A stretch of 64,000 bases of DNA. It comes from Variovorax sp. PAMC28562 (GTDB taxonomy: Bacteria; Pseudomonadota; Gammaproteobacteria; Burkholderiales; Burkholderiaceae_C). Below, piece after piece: positions 43,601-51,048 of this stretch (within the stretch, counting starts at the first letter, position 1; each line of letters opens with the position of its first letter). The stretch is from NCBI RefSeq assembly GCF_014303735.1, contig NZ_CP060296.1, forward strand, positions 631,501 to 695,500, written 5' to 3'. The position numbers and the translations under genes were made by a program. The notes below the pieces were generated by a model. The model did not search any database and was not told where the DNA came from. It saw only the letters and a list, made by a program, of their open reading frames with translations.

Positions 43601-45988
43601 GGCCTGAAGGCCGTTGGACGCGTTGGCGCGAACCACCACACCGAAGGCGTCGTTGGCATCGAGCGTGAGCACCGGCGCCTTGTTGCCGGTGACCGTGAAG
43701 CCGCGGCTGCCCGCAGTCCCGAGCAGGTCGAGCGACTTGCCTGCCCCTGCGACGATGCTCGAATCGGCCATCGTGACGCCGTTCGATGCACCGAACGTGC
43801 TCCCCGCGCCGTTGTTGGCTGCGGCCGCAGCCGCCTGAAAGGCCGCCTGGTTCATCAGGCCGGTGAGGTCGGCACCGCTGCCGTCGAGCCGAACGTTGCC
43901 GCCGGTCGCGATGCCGGCCTGCGCCAGTTCGATACCCGAGCCGCCGTTGACGTTTTGCAGCGTGCCGCTGGTTTCGCCGGCCGTCCAGCTTCGGGTGCTG
44001 CCGACCAGCGTGATGTCGCCACTGGCAGATCGCAACGACGAGGGTGTCGTGAAGGCTTCGCCGAAGAGGCCGGTGATCGTCACGCCGGTTTGCGCCAGCC
44101 CGCCGCGGCCGTCCATTGAAATGGTGCCGCTGCCGGTCTCGAAGCTGCCGCCATCGACGCGCACGCCCGGCCCCGCCACCACGGTCTGGCCCGTACCACC
44201 CGCGGTCGCGCCTTGCCCGCGCACCAGGATGCTGCCGCTGCCACCGCACGCGCCGCCCGCCTGCGCGCACGTCGAGATGGCGCTGTCGGAAATGGTGACG
44301 CCGTTGACCACGCCGCCGCCGCTGCTCGAAGTGGCGCCCAGTGCGCGTCCGTTGACCGCATCGCTCTGCCCGTAGAGCCGCAGGTTGCCGCCCGCGGTTT
44401 CGATGCGGGTGCCGGAGATGGAGATATTGCCGACCCGCTGGTTGTTGTCGTTGCGGTCGGTCACGGCTGGCGTGGCGGGCAACAGCACGCCGCTGGCGTC
44501 GGCATTGAAATCGATGTTGAGCGCGCCGGCGGTCGAGCGCAGCGCCGAATTCGCGTCCATGAAAACGCTTCGATCCGAATTGACGGTCAGCTGCGATGCA
44601 CGGCCTTCGGTCTTGATGACTTGCGAGCCGTTGTCGAACTGCACGCCGCCGCCAAAGTTGCCGACCTGCTGCGGCTGCGCGTGCGAGGTCAGCACCACAT
44701 CGGTGGCGCGACCCATCGTGGCCCCCAGCGTCGAATCGGCGAGCTTCGACGTGCCGAAAGGCTGGATGGCAACCGAGGCGTCGGGGATCGGGTCGGCCTT
44801 GGTGACGACCAGCGTGCGACCCGAGTCGAGCGTCCAGCTGCCGTTGGCGCCGCTGCCACCGTGCGCATCGATCACGACGCCGCGGCCGACTTCGACGATA
44901 GCGGCTTGGGTCGTGATGCTGCCGCCGGCGGTGGCGCCGCCCGCACTCAACGTGCCGGCGGCAATGCGCAGCAAAGGCGCGCGCACGTCGATGCGGCCGC
45001 CCGGCACTCCGGCCTCGACACCGCTCACGTCGAGTTGACCACCCGATATCACGATGGCATTGCCGACCGCGCCGCCACTGCTTCCAAGAATGATCTCGCC
45101 AGCCCGGTTGCTGATGGATTGCGCGCGCACGATGCCCGCCTGATTGACGACCGTCTCCGCGGCGCTCGACGCACCGACCATGACCACGCGACCACCGTTG
45201 GCCGACAGCACGCCACTGGCCGCGTTCTCGGCCCTGGCGCTGGCGGCCAACACGGTCGGGTCGACATGAAAGCTGGTGAGGCCGTCGCCGTCGAAGTCGA
45301 GCGTGACCCGCTGCCCGGCCGCCAGCCCGATGGACCCGCGCGCCACATTGATCGAACCTTCGTTGCGCGCCTGGGCGCCGATCAGCGCCACGACGCCGCC
45401 ATCGGCCGCCGTGATGCTCCCCTGATTGAGTACAGTGCTGGCCTTGCCCACCGGAAGCTCGAACGCCAGTTGTTTGGACGTGCCCGACATGAAACCGCTG
45501 AACTGCGCGTCGTCCACGAGGTTCAGCGTCGAAGCCACCAGGCCGCCGACGCTCACCGACGACCCCTTGCCGAAGGTGATGCCGTTCGGATTGATGAGAT
45601 AGACGTGCCCGTTGGCGGACAGCGAGCCCATGATTTGCGACTCGGCGCCCCCTGTCACGCGATTGAGCATCACGCTGGTGTTGCCCAGCGTCTGTTCGAT
45701 CTGCACGCGATCCTGCGCGCCAATGGAAAAGCCGGTCCAGTTGACGACGGCCCGCGCAGAGGTCTGCGTGATGTTCATCGTCTGCCCTCCATTGCCATTG
45801 ACCGCCGTAGCCGGCGTGTTGACGGCACCGCGAACAAGACCGAATCCGGTCGGCACCTGAGCCTGCGCCGACACCGCACCGGCACAGACCAGCGCATAGG
45901 CGAGCGGCCGCAAAACGAAGGCGGTATGGCGTGCGGCCCGCTCACCCGGGGGGGTGCGGCGACGTAGTGGGGATGCAACTTGGGACAT
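40673..45988 (-). CDS. TpsA exoprotein: filamentous-haemagglutinin-type adhesin of two-partner secretion
   Basis: 1771 residues from the ATG at 45988, 1 nt after tpsB. A signal sequence (LRPLAYALVCAGAVSAQAQ) leads into the TPS secretion domain, with VNGNGGQTMNITQTSARAVV, VLINPNGITFGKGSSVSVGG (the NPNGI motif) and AQFSGFMSG. The rest is a long parallel beta-helix of Gly/Ala/Thr/Val repeats with many GGNVxL and ITGxS-type rungs. There is no recognisable toxin or effector domain. The last ~60 residues contain paired cysteines (PPICFATG, then SCVDAERRNGCSDF), which could form a C-terminal disulphide loop like the surface anchor of HMW1-type adhesins. Expected product: a secreted or surface-tethered adhesin fibre. 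Confidence 0.92.
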   Translation of the reverse strand: MSQVASPLRRRTPPGERAARHTAFVLRPLAYALVCAGAVSAQAQVPTGFGLVRGAVNTPATAVNGNGGQTMNITQTSARAVVNWTGFSIGAQDRVQIEQTLGNTSVMLNRVTGGAESQIMGSLSANGHVYLINPNGITFGKGSSVSVGGLVASTLNLVDDAQFSGFMSGTSKQLAFELPVGKASTVLNQGSITAADGGVVALIGAQARNEGSINVARGSIGLAAGQRVTLDFDGDGLTSFHVDPTVLAASARAENAASGVLSANGGRVVMVGASSAAETVVNQAGIVRAQSISNRAGEIILGSSGGAVGNAIVISGGQLDVSGVEAGVPGGRIDVRAPLLRIAAGTLSAGGATAGGSITTQAAIVEVGRGVVIDAHGGSGANGSWTLDSGRTLVVTKADPIPDASVAIQPFGTSKLADSTLGATMGRATDVVLTSHAQPQQVGNFGGGVQFDNGSQVIKTEGRASQLTVNSDRSVFMDANSALRSTAGALNIDFNADASGVLLPATPAVTDRNDNNQRVGNISISGTRIETAGGNLRLYGQSDAVNGRALGATSSSGGGVVNGVTISDSAISTCAQAGGACGGSGSILVRGQGATAGGTGQTVVAGPGVRVDGGSFETGSGTISMDGRGGLAQTGVTITGLFGEAFTTPSSLRSASGDITLVGSTRSWTAGETSGTLQNVNGGSGIELAQAGIATGGNVRLDGSGADLTGLMNQAAFQAAAAAANNGAGSTFGASNGVTMADSSIVAGAGKSLDLLGTAGSRGFTVTGNKAPVLTLDANDAFGVVVRANASNGLQAEGGRITINGRGSDVALAQFGADAGPTFGIQPPGESILGAQPRTLLSTRSQTMAGGNIAISGRNVVIAGSGTAAVIDSGGAGQSGNIAVTGTAVAGVNASGIVVIGDTVELNASATSAVGNAGRIDVVGDKSLYANGRLSARGGSAGGNGGRIETSAPALQLQGIRVDGSAPAGQAGSWVIDPVDVTIAHGAAAGTLPTNPFVPLVASTVQDGDINFALDNNTGVTITTGTPAPTTIGNVTFGLNTVIQRTSAGAPVKFEIDANAGISAFNPTVIQSTGGSLDVVLSAGLGGVGGNVNYSGQITTNGGSVSMTGTSLFATCGVCLTNAKVDTRVGQSDANAGGAVQLIGTRNPGTYFFLAPAVVGLTGSTIQSATGDVTLSGISNATGTGVQLISNFNGTNSSISTTSGAIRITGVGNSLSGSGAPTAGHGVEINGATVQSVSGNISVHGLRAVQTPDSPVGNGVRIVNGGSVTTLGAGNIEITGESQIADAGIFIQGPTGTGIPIPASRVAGGGNVVLRAASGGTADALAVGGAVNAGGVLDLRPGGVDAGGNAGDRIANPITLGGTAANGFAVSADELTRITAGSIVVGSNTQAGNIDVVGSLAMVSPLTLQNGGGGNITLGASVSAPQLGLLSAGNITQSAGAGIAAGTLLARSSGGNVLLSSAANDVGVVAGGAAGRFDYTDVNAVTLGNASVIGFDAASNTPQVVTAGSMAADTVFVRTLGGDLSLNTNVTSGSGADLVAASRFQNLAADTIAGAPWRVWAQTWIGETRNGLSGSGPLPNLYHCAYLGLCSVSVTPGDNHFIYAQQPTATVVVGNATRPGGLPNPPFIYSLTGLILGDTGSSFGGALSSPANASSPPGAYPINGAFASTAGYAVNVVPGQLNVGAVPASPLFVLPQLSQLPKPDVLREMPDSWIYDRNIGAPPICFATGPLDGERAQQGGDVLASEWSRVRSRPNLTSCVDAERRNGCSDF

Positions 45989-45989
45989 G

Positions 45990-47690
45990 TCAGAAAACCT
46001 TCTGCGCCTGCACGAACAAGCGCGGATTGCGGCCACCGCCGTCGGACTGTGCAGGGCGTGTGCCGTCGCGCCAGGCGAGCGTTGCGTTGATCGCGAAGTT
46101 GCCTGAACGCGCCCACGACACGCCGAGGCCATAGCCGCGCAAGCTGATGTTGTTCGGCCCGTCGAAGGCGGTCGGACTGCGCGCGTATTTGCCGCGCGCA
46201 GCGTCGTAGAAAGCGAACGGACTCAGCTCGGCGTTGAAAGACCAGCGCCACTCCACCGTGCCGATCCAACCCTGGTCGACCAATGCTTCGGACGACGAAT
46301 AAGCCCGCACGGCACGGGCGCCGCCGAGCGACAGTTTTTCCGACGCATCCAGGTTCTTGCTAGCGGCTTGACCGCCCACCGACAGGTACAGCGAATGCCG
46401 ATCGACGATCGATTGCAGGCGCGACAACTGCAACGTCCCCTTGCTGAAACTGCCCTCGGTATGGCGACCCGCACTGCTCGCGCCGTTTTGCAGGCTGATC
46501 TCGTCTTCGATGCGCAGCGAGCCACGGTACAGCGTGCCCGAGCTGGCCCAGTAGCCGCCGCCGAGCACATCGTCGCGACGCTCCCATGTCCAGCCGAGGC
46601 CAAGGCCATGCACCTTCTTTTTCGATGTGAAGTCGACGGCGCGCATCTCGTCCGTCAGGTTTTTGGTATCGGCCGTGAGCCGCAAGAAGAGGTTCTGCTG
46701 TCGCTGCCGGATCAATGGATAGTTGAGCGCGAAATCGAGCACGTTGGCGGTGCCCCTGGCATCGAGGTCGACGAAGTTTCCGCCCAGCTCGTAGGCAACG
46801 CGCGACAGCCCGATACCGGCGCGCAGGCCGCTGGTGCCGATGGGTGCTTCGTACGCGAGACGGCCAAACTGCAACGCATTGCTGTTGGACACCATCACCC
46901 GCATGTCGAGGTTGTCGCCGATGCCGAAAGGGCTCAGCCAGCGTGCCGTTCCGCCGACCCGGTAGCGACCCGATTCGAGCGTGCCGTGGTTATCCGCCTC
47001 GGCGGTAAAGGCCCAACGCGGCACGGGCACGACATCGACGGACAGATCGGTGGTGCCGGTCTGCGTGCCTTCCTGCAAGCCCGACGACACGCGGATGCCG
47101 GGCTGGTCCGACAGCAGCAGCATCGTTCGTTCATAGACCGGTGCATTGACCGCTTCGCCGACCGCGAGCCCGCTCAGGAATCCCCGCACGCGCGCTTCGC
47201 TCATCGGCGCGTCGGCGGCGACGTTGACCTCCACTTTGCCCAGTCGCCCTTCGATGACGCTGATCTCCACGACGCCGTCACGCACCGTCTGCACCGGCAC
47301 GATGGCGGTCGCCAGAAAGTACCCCCGCGCCCGGTATTGCGCGGTGATCGCCTGGGCCAATGATTCGAGGTCGACGAGCGTCACGTCGCGGCCGATGTAG
47401 GGCTGCGTCACGCTCTTGAGTTCTTCGCCCGACAGCGTCTGCGCGCCGGTCAGGCGAAGGTCGTTCAAGCGGAAGGCGTTCACTGTGGGCGTGGGCGCAG
47501 CGGGCAGGCTCTGGCTGTTCGGGTTGGCGATCGAACCAGAGGAACCGGCCTGTGCCACCGGCCGATCGCAACTGCCGCAGGGGTCCTTGGTCGGCAGAAG
47601 CGGCACGCCGGGGTCGGCCGCTTGTGCTTGTGGGGCGTGCTGCGCGCCGAAGGCCAGCAACATCGCAATCAGCAGAGGCGAGCGCTTCAT
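45990..47690 (-). CDS. TpsB outer-membrane transporter (ShlB/FhaC/HecB family)
   Basis: 566 residues. Signal peptide (LLIAMLLAFGAQHAPQAQA), a Pro-rich linker, then two POTRA domains (about 70-230: RLTGAQTLSGEELKSV, YRARGYFLATAIVPVQTV, ISVIEGRLGKVEV) and a 16-strand beta-barrel ending in the family-typical LRGYGLGVSWARSGNF and terminal aromatic FVQAQKVF. The conserved loop motif appears as SLGGARAVRAYSSSEAL. TpsB binds the TPS domain of its partner in the periplasm and exports it without ATP. The start overlaps the CHAT gene stop (ATGA) and tpsA begins 1 nt after its stop, so the three genes are one operon. Confidence 0.95.
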   Translation of the reverse strand: MKRSPLLIAMLLAFGAQHAPQAQAADPGVPLLPTKDPCGSCDRPVAQAGSSGSIANPNSQSLPAAPTPTVNAFRLNDLRLTGAQTLSGEELKSVTQPYIGRDVTLVDLESLAQAITAQYRARGYFLATAIVPVQTVRDGVVEISVIEGRLGKVEVNVAADAPMSEARVRGFLSGLAVGEAVNAPVYERTMLLLSDQPGIRVSSGLQEGTQTGTTDLSVDVVPVPRWAFTAEADNHGTLESGRYRVGGTARWLSPFGIGDNLDMRVMVSNSNALQFGRLAYEAPIGTSGLRAGIGLSRVAYELGGNFVDLDARGTANVLDFALNYPLIRQRQQNLFLRLTADTKNLTDEMRAVDFTSKKKVHGLGLGWTWERRDDVLGGGYWASSGTLYRGSLRIEDEISLQNGASSAGRHTEGSFSKGTLQLSRLQSIVDRHSLYLSVGGQAASKNLDASEKLSLGGARAVRAYSSSEALVDQGWIGTVEWRWSFNAELSPFAFYDAARGKYARSPTAFDGPNNISLRGYGLGVSWARSGNFAINATLAWRDGTRPAQSDGGGRNPRLFVQAQKVF

Positions 47691-49807
47691 GCTCCGGCTC
47701 CTCCGACCGTCAGGCGCCAGTTGCCGATCAGGTTGAACGGGGCCCAGAAAAACGGATGCGACATGCGCGGGTTCTTCAAGACGGCCAGCTGCCCGGCCTG
47801 CATGGCGAGCTGCACGTCACGGCCTTTAGAGAGCTCGGTGTAGAGCGTTGTCATCAGCACTTCGGTGGCGTCGTCGGACACCGGCCAGAGCGAGGCGATG
47901 AGACTCGATGTGCCGGCCGACAGAAACGACCGCGTGAAGCCGAGCACCTCGTCGCCCTGCGCGATGCGGCCGAGGCCCGACTCGCAAGCAGAAAGCGTGA
48001 CGAGCGCAGTGCCCTGCATCGGCAGCCCCAGGATTTCGTGGGCTTCCAGAAAGTTCTGCTTGCCGTTTTCGTTGGCCAGCAAGATGCGCGAATAGAGCGG
48101 ATCGATCTGGTCGGCCTCGGCATGTGCCGCGACGTGCATCAGCGGCGAGCGCGATGCGATATCGCGAAACTGCGTCTTGGTGGCGGCGGTGCCGATGTAG
48201 AGGTTGTTGCGCGGGAACAGTTGCGCCAGTTGCTTGACCTCGATCTCGGCGCCGGGCAACTCGTACTTTTCATCGATGCGCGGATTGCCGAAAGCGGTGA
48301 GCGAAGCCGACACGTGCGGGCTGCGTTGCGCGAGTTGCACCGCGATGCTCATCGATGGAGAGACCGACACCGGATGCGTCTCGATCACGTAGCGGCCGTT
48401 GAGCCTCAGCGCCTGGAACGGCAGATAGTGCAGCGGCCCGTGCGGCACCACGATGAGCCGCTGACCGTCTTGCAAGGCAAGCGGGCCGAGCAGTTGTGCG
48501 CCCAGCTTGTCGGCGGTCGTGATGGCCGCGCGCCGGCCGCGCACCACCGAGTTACGAAACGACTCGACCGCTTCGGTGAGGTCGTCGCGCGAAATGGCGA
48601 CGCTCTTCTCGACGATGGCGGTCGGGCTCACCACCCACACCTGCAAACGGTCGGGCAGCGAGTGGAACTGCACGACGCGCTCGTCCGGTCGCAACGTCTT
48701 TTGCAGCGTCGCGAGGTCGACCGTTGCCACAGCTTCGCCCGACACTGTGGCACGGCCGCGCACCGCGTCGAGCAGCGCACGCGAGCGGCTGTGCTCACTC
48801 ACCTCGAAGGCCTGCCGTGCATCGCCGACATCGCTGTACAAGCCGATGGCACGCTCGAACACCGACTGCAGATCGGAGAACAAACCCATCTTGAATTCTT
48901 CGCTGCGAAAGCGCGAGCGCACCGCGTCCACACCGCCGAGCGCATGGCCGACGGCATCGGCCGCCGCCTGCTTCTGGCCGAGCGCCAGCTCGCTGCGGGC
49001 CACGCCGTCCCATGCCCAGAGCTGGTAGTAGCCGGTGTCCGTTCCGACAGTGCGTGTGGTCAGTTGCCGGTACAAGTCTCGTGCTTCGGCCGGCTTGTTT
49101 TCGGCCAGCAGCAAGCGGGCGCGGGTACGGTCGAACTGGGCCGCAAGTGACGGCTCTTTGGCGGGCGCCAGCGTGCCGATGACTTCTCGCGCACGCAACG
49201 CGTCGCCCGACTCGATCAACGCGTTGACCAGCGACGACTTGACCAGCGGCATGTAGCGCTCGGAGCTGTTGGCCAGCGCGACGTCGTAGCTGCGCACCGC
49301 CCCCGAATAATCGCCGCGGCGCGTCTGCACATCGCCCAGCACCTTGTTGGCCGGACCGACCACCAGCTTGGGTTCGCGCGCCGGGTACTTGAGCGCCTCA
49401 CGGGCAAAGTCTTCGGCCTTGTCGAGCTGACCGGAGTAGCTGTAGACGATGGCCAGATCGCGGTTGGCCATGGCCAGCAGGTTGGGGTCTTTGGTGGTGT
49501 TGGCCAGGTGCAGCGCCTTGCTGGCGGCCCGCACGCTTTGCCGGAATTCACCGGCCTCGGCGAGCGCGACGGCCTGGCTGCAATATTGATAGCCCGACAG
49601 CTTGACGGCATCGTTGGCGTACAGCACGGCGCCGTCGTTGGTGAGCGCGAACAGCGTGTCGGTGTCGGCAAGGCGGGCTTGCTCCTGCTTGCTGGCGGCG
49701 GCCTCTGCGTCGGGAGCTTGCTGTGCCGATGCCGGCCGCAATGCCGTCAAGCACAGCATCACCACGATCGCATTCAGTGCCATTGCACCCTTTGAAAACC
49801 GTTCCAT
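47687..49807 (-). CDS. Exported TPR-CHAT protease-domain protein
   Basis: 706 residues. A signal peptide (ALNAIVVMLCLTALRPASA QQ) predicts export. Residues ~70-330 are TPR-like helical repeats (RGDYSGAVRSYDVALANSSE and similar). The C-terminal CHAT domain (caspase-HetF associated with TPRs) begins near LLGPLALQDGQRLIVVPHGP and has MHVAAHAEA (catalytic His about 562) and TLSACESGLG (catalytic Cys about 608), so the dyad is intact. CHAT proteins are caspase-fold proteases. This one is first in an operon with tpsB and tpsA, with a 4-nt overlap, which suggests it processes TpsA or monitors its secretion in the periplasm. The function is inferred; the domain call is firm. Confidence 0.9.
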   Translation of the reverse strand: MERFSKGAMALNAIVVMLCLTALRPASAQQAPDAEAAASKQEQARLADTDTLFALTNDGAVLYANDAVKLSGYQYCSQAVALAEAGEFRQSVRAASKALHLANTTKDPNLLAMANRDLAIVYSYSGQLDKAEDFAREALKYPAREPKLVVGPANKVLGDVQTRRGDYSGAVRSYDVALANSSERYMPLVKSSLVNALIESGDALRAREVIGTLAPAKEPSLAAQFDRTRARLLLAENKPAEARDLYRQLTTRTVGTDTGYYQLWAWDGVARSELALGQKQAAADAVGHALGGVDAVRSRFRSEEFKMGLFSDLQSVFERAIGLYSDVGDARQAFEVSEHSRSRALLDAVRGRATVSGEAVATVDLATLQKTLRPDERVVQFHSLPDRLQVWVVSPTAIVEKSVAISRDDLTEAVESFRNSVVRGRRAAITTADKLGAQLLGPLALQDGQRLIVVPHGPLHYLPFQALRLNGRYVIETHPVSVSPSMSIAVQLAQRSPHVSASLTAFGNPRIDEKYELPGAEIEVKQLAQLFPRNNLYIGTAATKTQFRDIASRSPLMHVAAHAEADQIDPLYSRILLANENGKQNFLEAHEILGLPMQGTALVTLSACESGLGRIAQGDEVLGFTRSFLSAGTSSLIASLWPVSDDATEVLMTTLYTELSKGRDVQLAMQAGQLAVLKNPRMSHPFFWAPFNLIGNWRLTVGGAGA

Positions 49808-50163
49808 TCGACCCCCACGCGCGGCCCTCAGTTCCGCGCTGGCGGTACTCCGACGCCGCGAAAATGCGCGCCTCTCAGACCTCGTCCGGAAAGTCTAGGG
49901 AGGGGTGCAAGACCCGCCTATTCGCAAGAAGGCCTAGCGCTTAAGGGCTATGGAGGTGACCTGTCGGACGACGTGGATCGCTTCGCGATGGCGGAGGCAT
50001 TCAACGCAATTCATCACGCATCGGGCGATCCACCGCCGAAAGCAAACGTCAATCAATGGTTTCCGCCCGCATTCAAAGGTCACGCCCTTTCAGTCGTCCA
50101 ACAATCTAATCAACACCGGTAGCCCTTTTGGTTACCGCGTGCCGACACCTGATGGAGAAGCTC
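49808..50163. promoter_or_regulatory. Divergent intergenic region upstream of the CHAT-tpsB-tpsA operon
   Basis: 356 nt without a gene between the minus-strand CHAT operon and a plus-strand small gene. Two CTAG sites (49895-49898 in AAGTCTAGGG, 49934-49937 in GGCCTAGCGC) are 39 nt apart and echo the paired CTAG motifs upstream of the T6SS operon. No clear sigma-70 hexamers were identified. Nothing else was seen. Confidence 0.35.
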
Positions 50164-50604
50164 ATGGACTGCCTTTTTGCCCCACTTTCGGAAGCCACCA
50201 CAAAGCCGATGCAGTACCGCTGTGCCGACAACGCGTCCAGGGAAGAAGCCAGCGTGTTGATCCAGGCTGCAGCCCTTGCACTGCAGGATGCAATGGCAGC
50301 CGTACGCGAGCAGTCCGGACCGGGCGAATTCGCTGCGGCCGGCACCGAGATCACGCGTTCCGAGATGGACGCCATTCAGCTGTGCATGACCTCGGTCGGT
50401 GGCCTGCTGGAAATCACCAACGCATTGGTGCGGCCCACGACTGTCGCGCCGACGCCGCTGGAGCGGGCGCTGAGCTGGAAGCAGCTGGCCGAAGACGCCA
50501 AGGGTGCCGGCCGCGCCGCCTACCGCGCGGTGCTCATCCTGACCGATCCATTGGCCAATGCGCCCGATACGCAACGTCGGTCGGACGCGAGGTTCGCGCA
50601 TTGA
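50164..50604 (+). CDS. Small hypothetical protein, homologous to the one at 54565-54864
   Basis: 146 residues from an ATG at 50164 with GGAGAAG 4-10 nt upstream; an ATG at 50152 is an alternative. Not assigned to a family. Predicted all-helical and soluble (LIQAAALALQDAMAAVREQ). Its C-terminal half aligns with the small protein at 54565: CMTSVGGLLEITNALVRP against LASASALLNVTRALHNR, and KGAGRAAYRAVLILTDP against KAAGRAAYRAALLIVDP. It forms a short plus-strand operon with the next gene, just upstream of the convergent 7TMR sensor kinase. A partner role in that signalling module is a guess from position. Confidence 0.7.
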   Translation: MDCLFAPLSEATTKPMQYRCADNASREEASVLIQAAALALQDAMAAVREQSGPGEFAAAGTEITRSEMDAIQLCMTSVGGLLEITNALVRPTTVAPTPLERALSWKQLAEDAKGAGRAAYRAVLILTDPLANAPDTQRRSDARFAH

Positions 50605-50608
50605 CCGC

Positions 50609-51016
50609 ATGGCGAACTCTGTAGCAAACACAATGAACAACCAGCACTCGATTCATCCATCGCTTCTCGATGGCTTGGATGTCATTGGCGGCGAAGCGAA
50701 CATCGGCAGCGTCGAAGCGCTCGATGCGGCGCAGGCGCGCCACGCTTCCAATCTCACGCTGCTGCAACACTGGCGCGCCATTCAAGACGACGGCATCACG
50801 GCAACGGCGTTCATCGCGTTCCTCAAACCGCTCGCCGATCTGGACGGCATCACGGTTTCGCACTTCTACGCGCGTCCGGACCAGGCCGGGGACGATCGCG
50901 CCTCGGCGTTGGTGCAACCGGATGGCGAGTCGGGCCAATCGACCACCAAGAACCTGACCTTCGTACTCAACACCGAAGGCGGCATCTCCGTGGAAAGCAA
51001 CTTCGTCGAGTTGTAG
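50609..51016 (+). CDS. Small hypothetical protein
   Basis: 135 residues from the ATG at 50609 (an ATG at 50633 is possible), 4 nt after the previous gene, so co-transcribed with it. No family recognised. The N-terminal half is helical (SVEALDAAQARHASNLTLLQ HWRAIQ, TATAFIAFLKPLADLDGITV) and the C-terminal half is a short beta-rich segment with NLTFVLNTEGGISVESNFVE. Soluble, no signal peptide. It converges on the sensor kinase gene with a 32-nt gap. Confidence 0.65.
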   Translation: MANSVANTMNNQHSIHPSLLDGLDVIGGEANIGSVEALDAAQARHASNLTLLQHWRAIQDDGITATAFIAFLKPLADLDGITVSHFYARPDQAGDDRASALVQPDGESGQSTTKNLTFVLNTEGGISVESNFVEL

Positions 51017-51048
51017 ACCCAACGCCTCGATCGTCGTCCTCGATCGAT

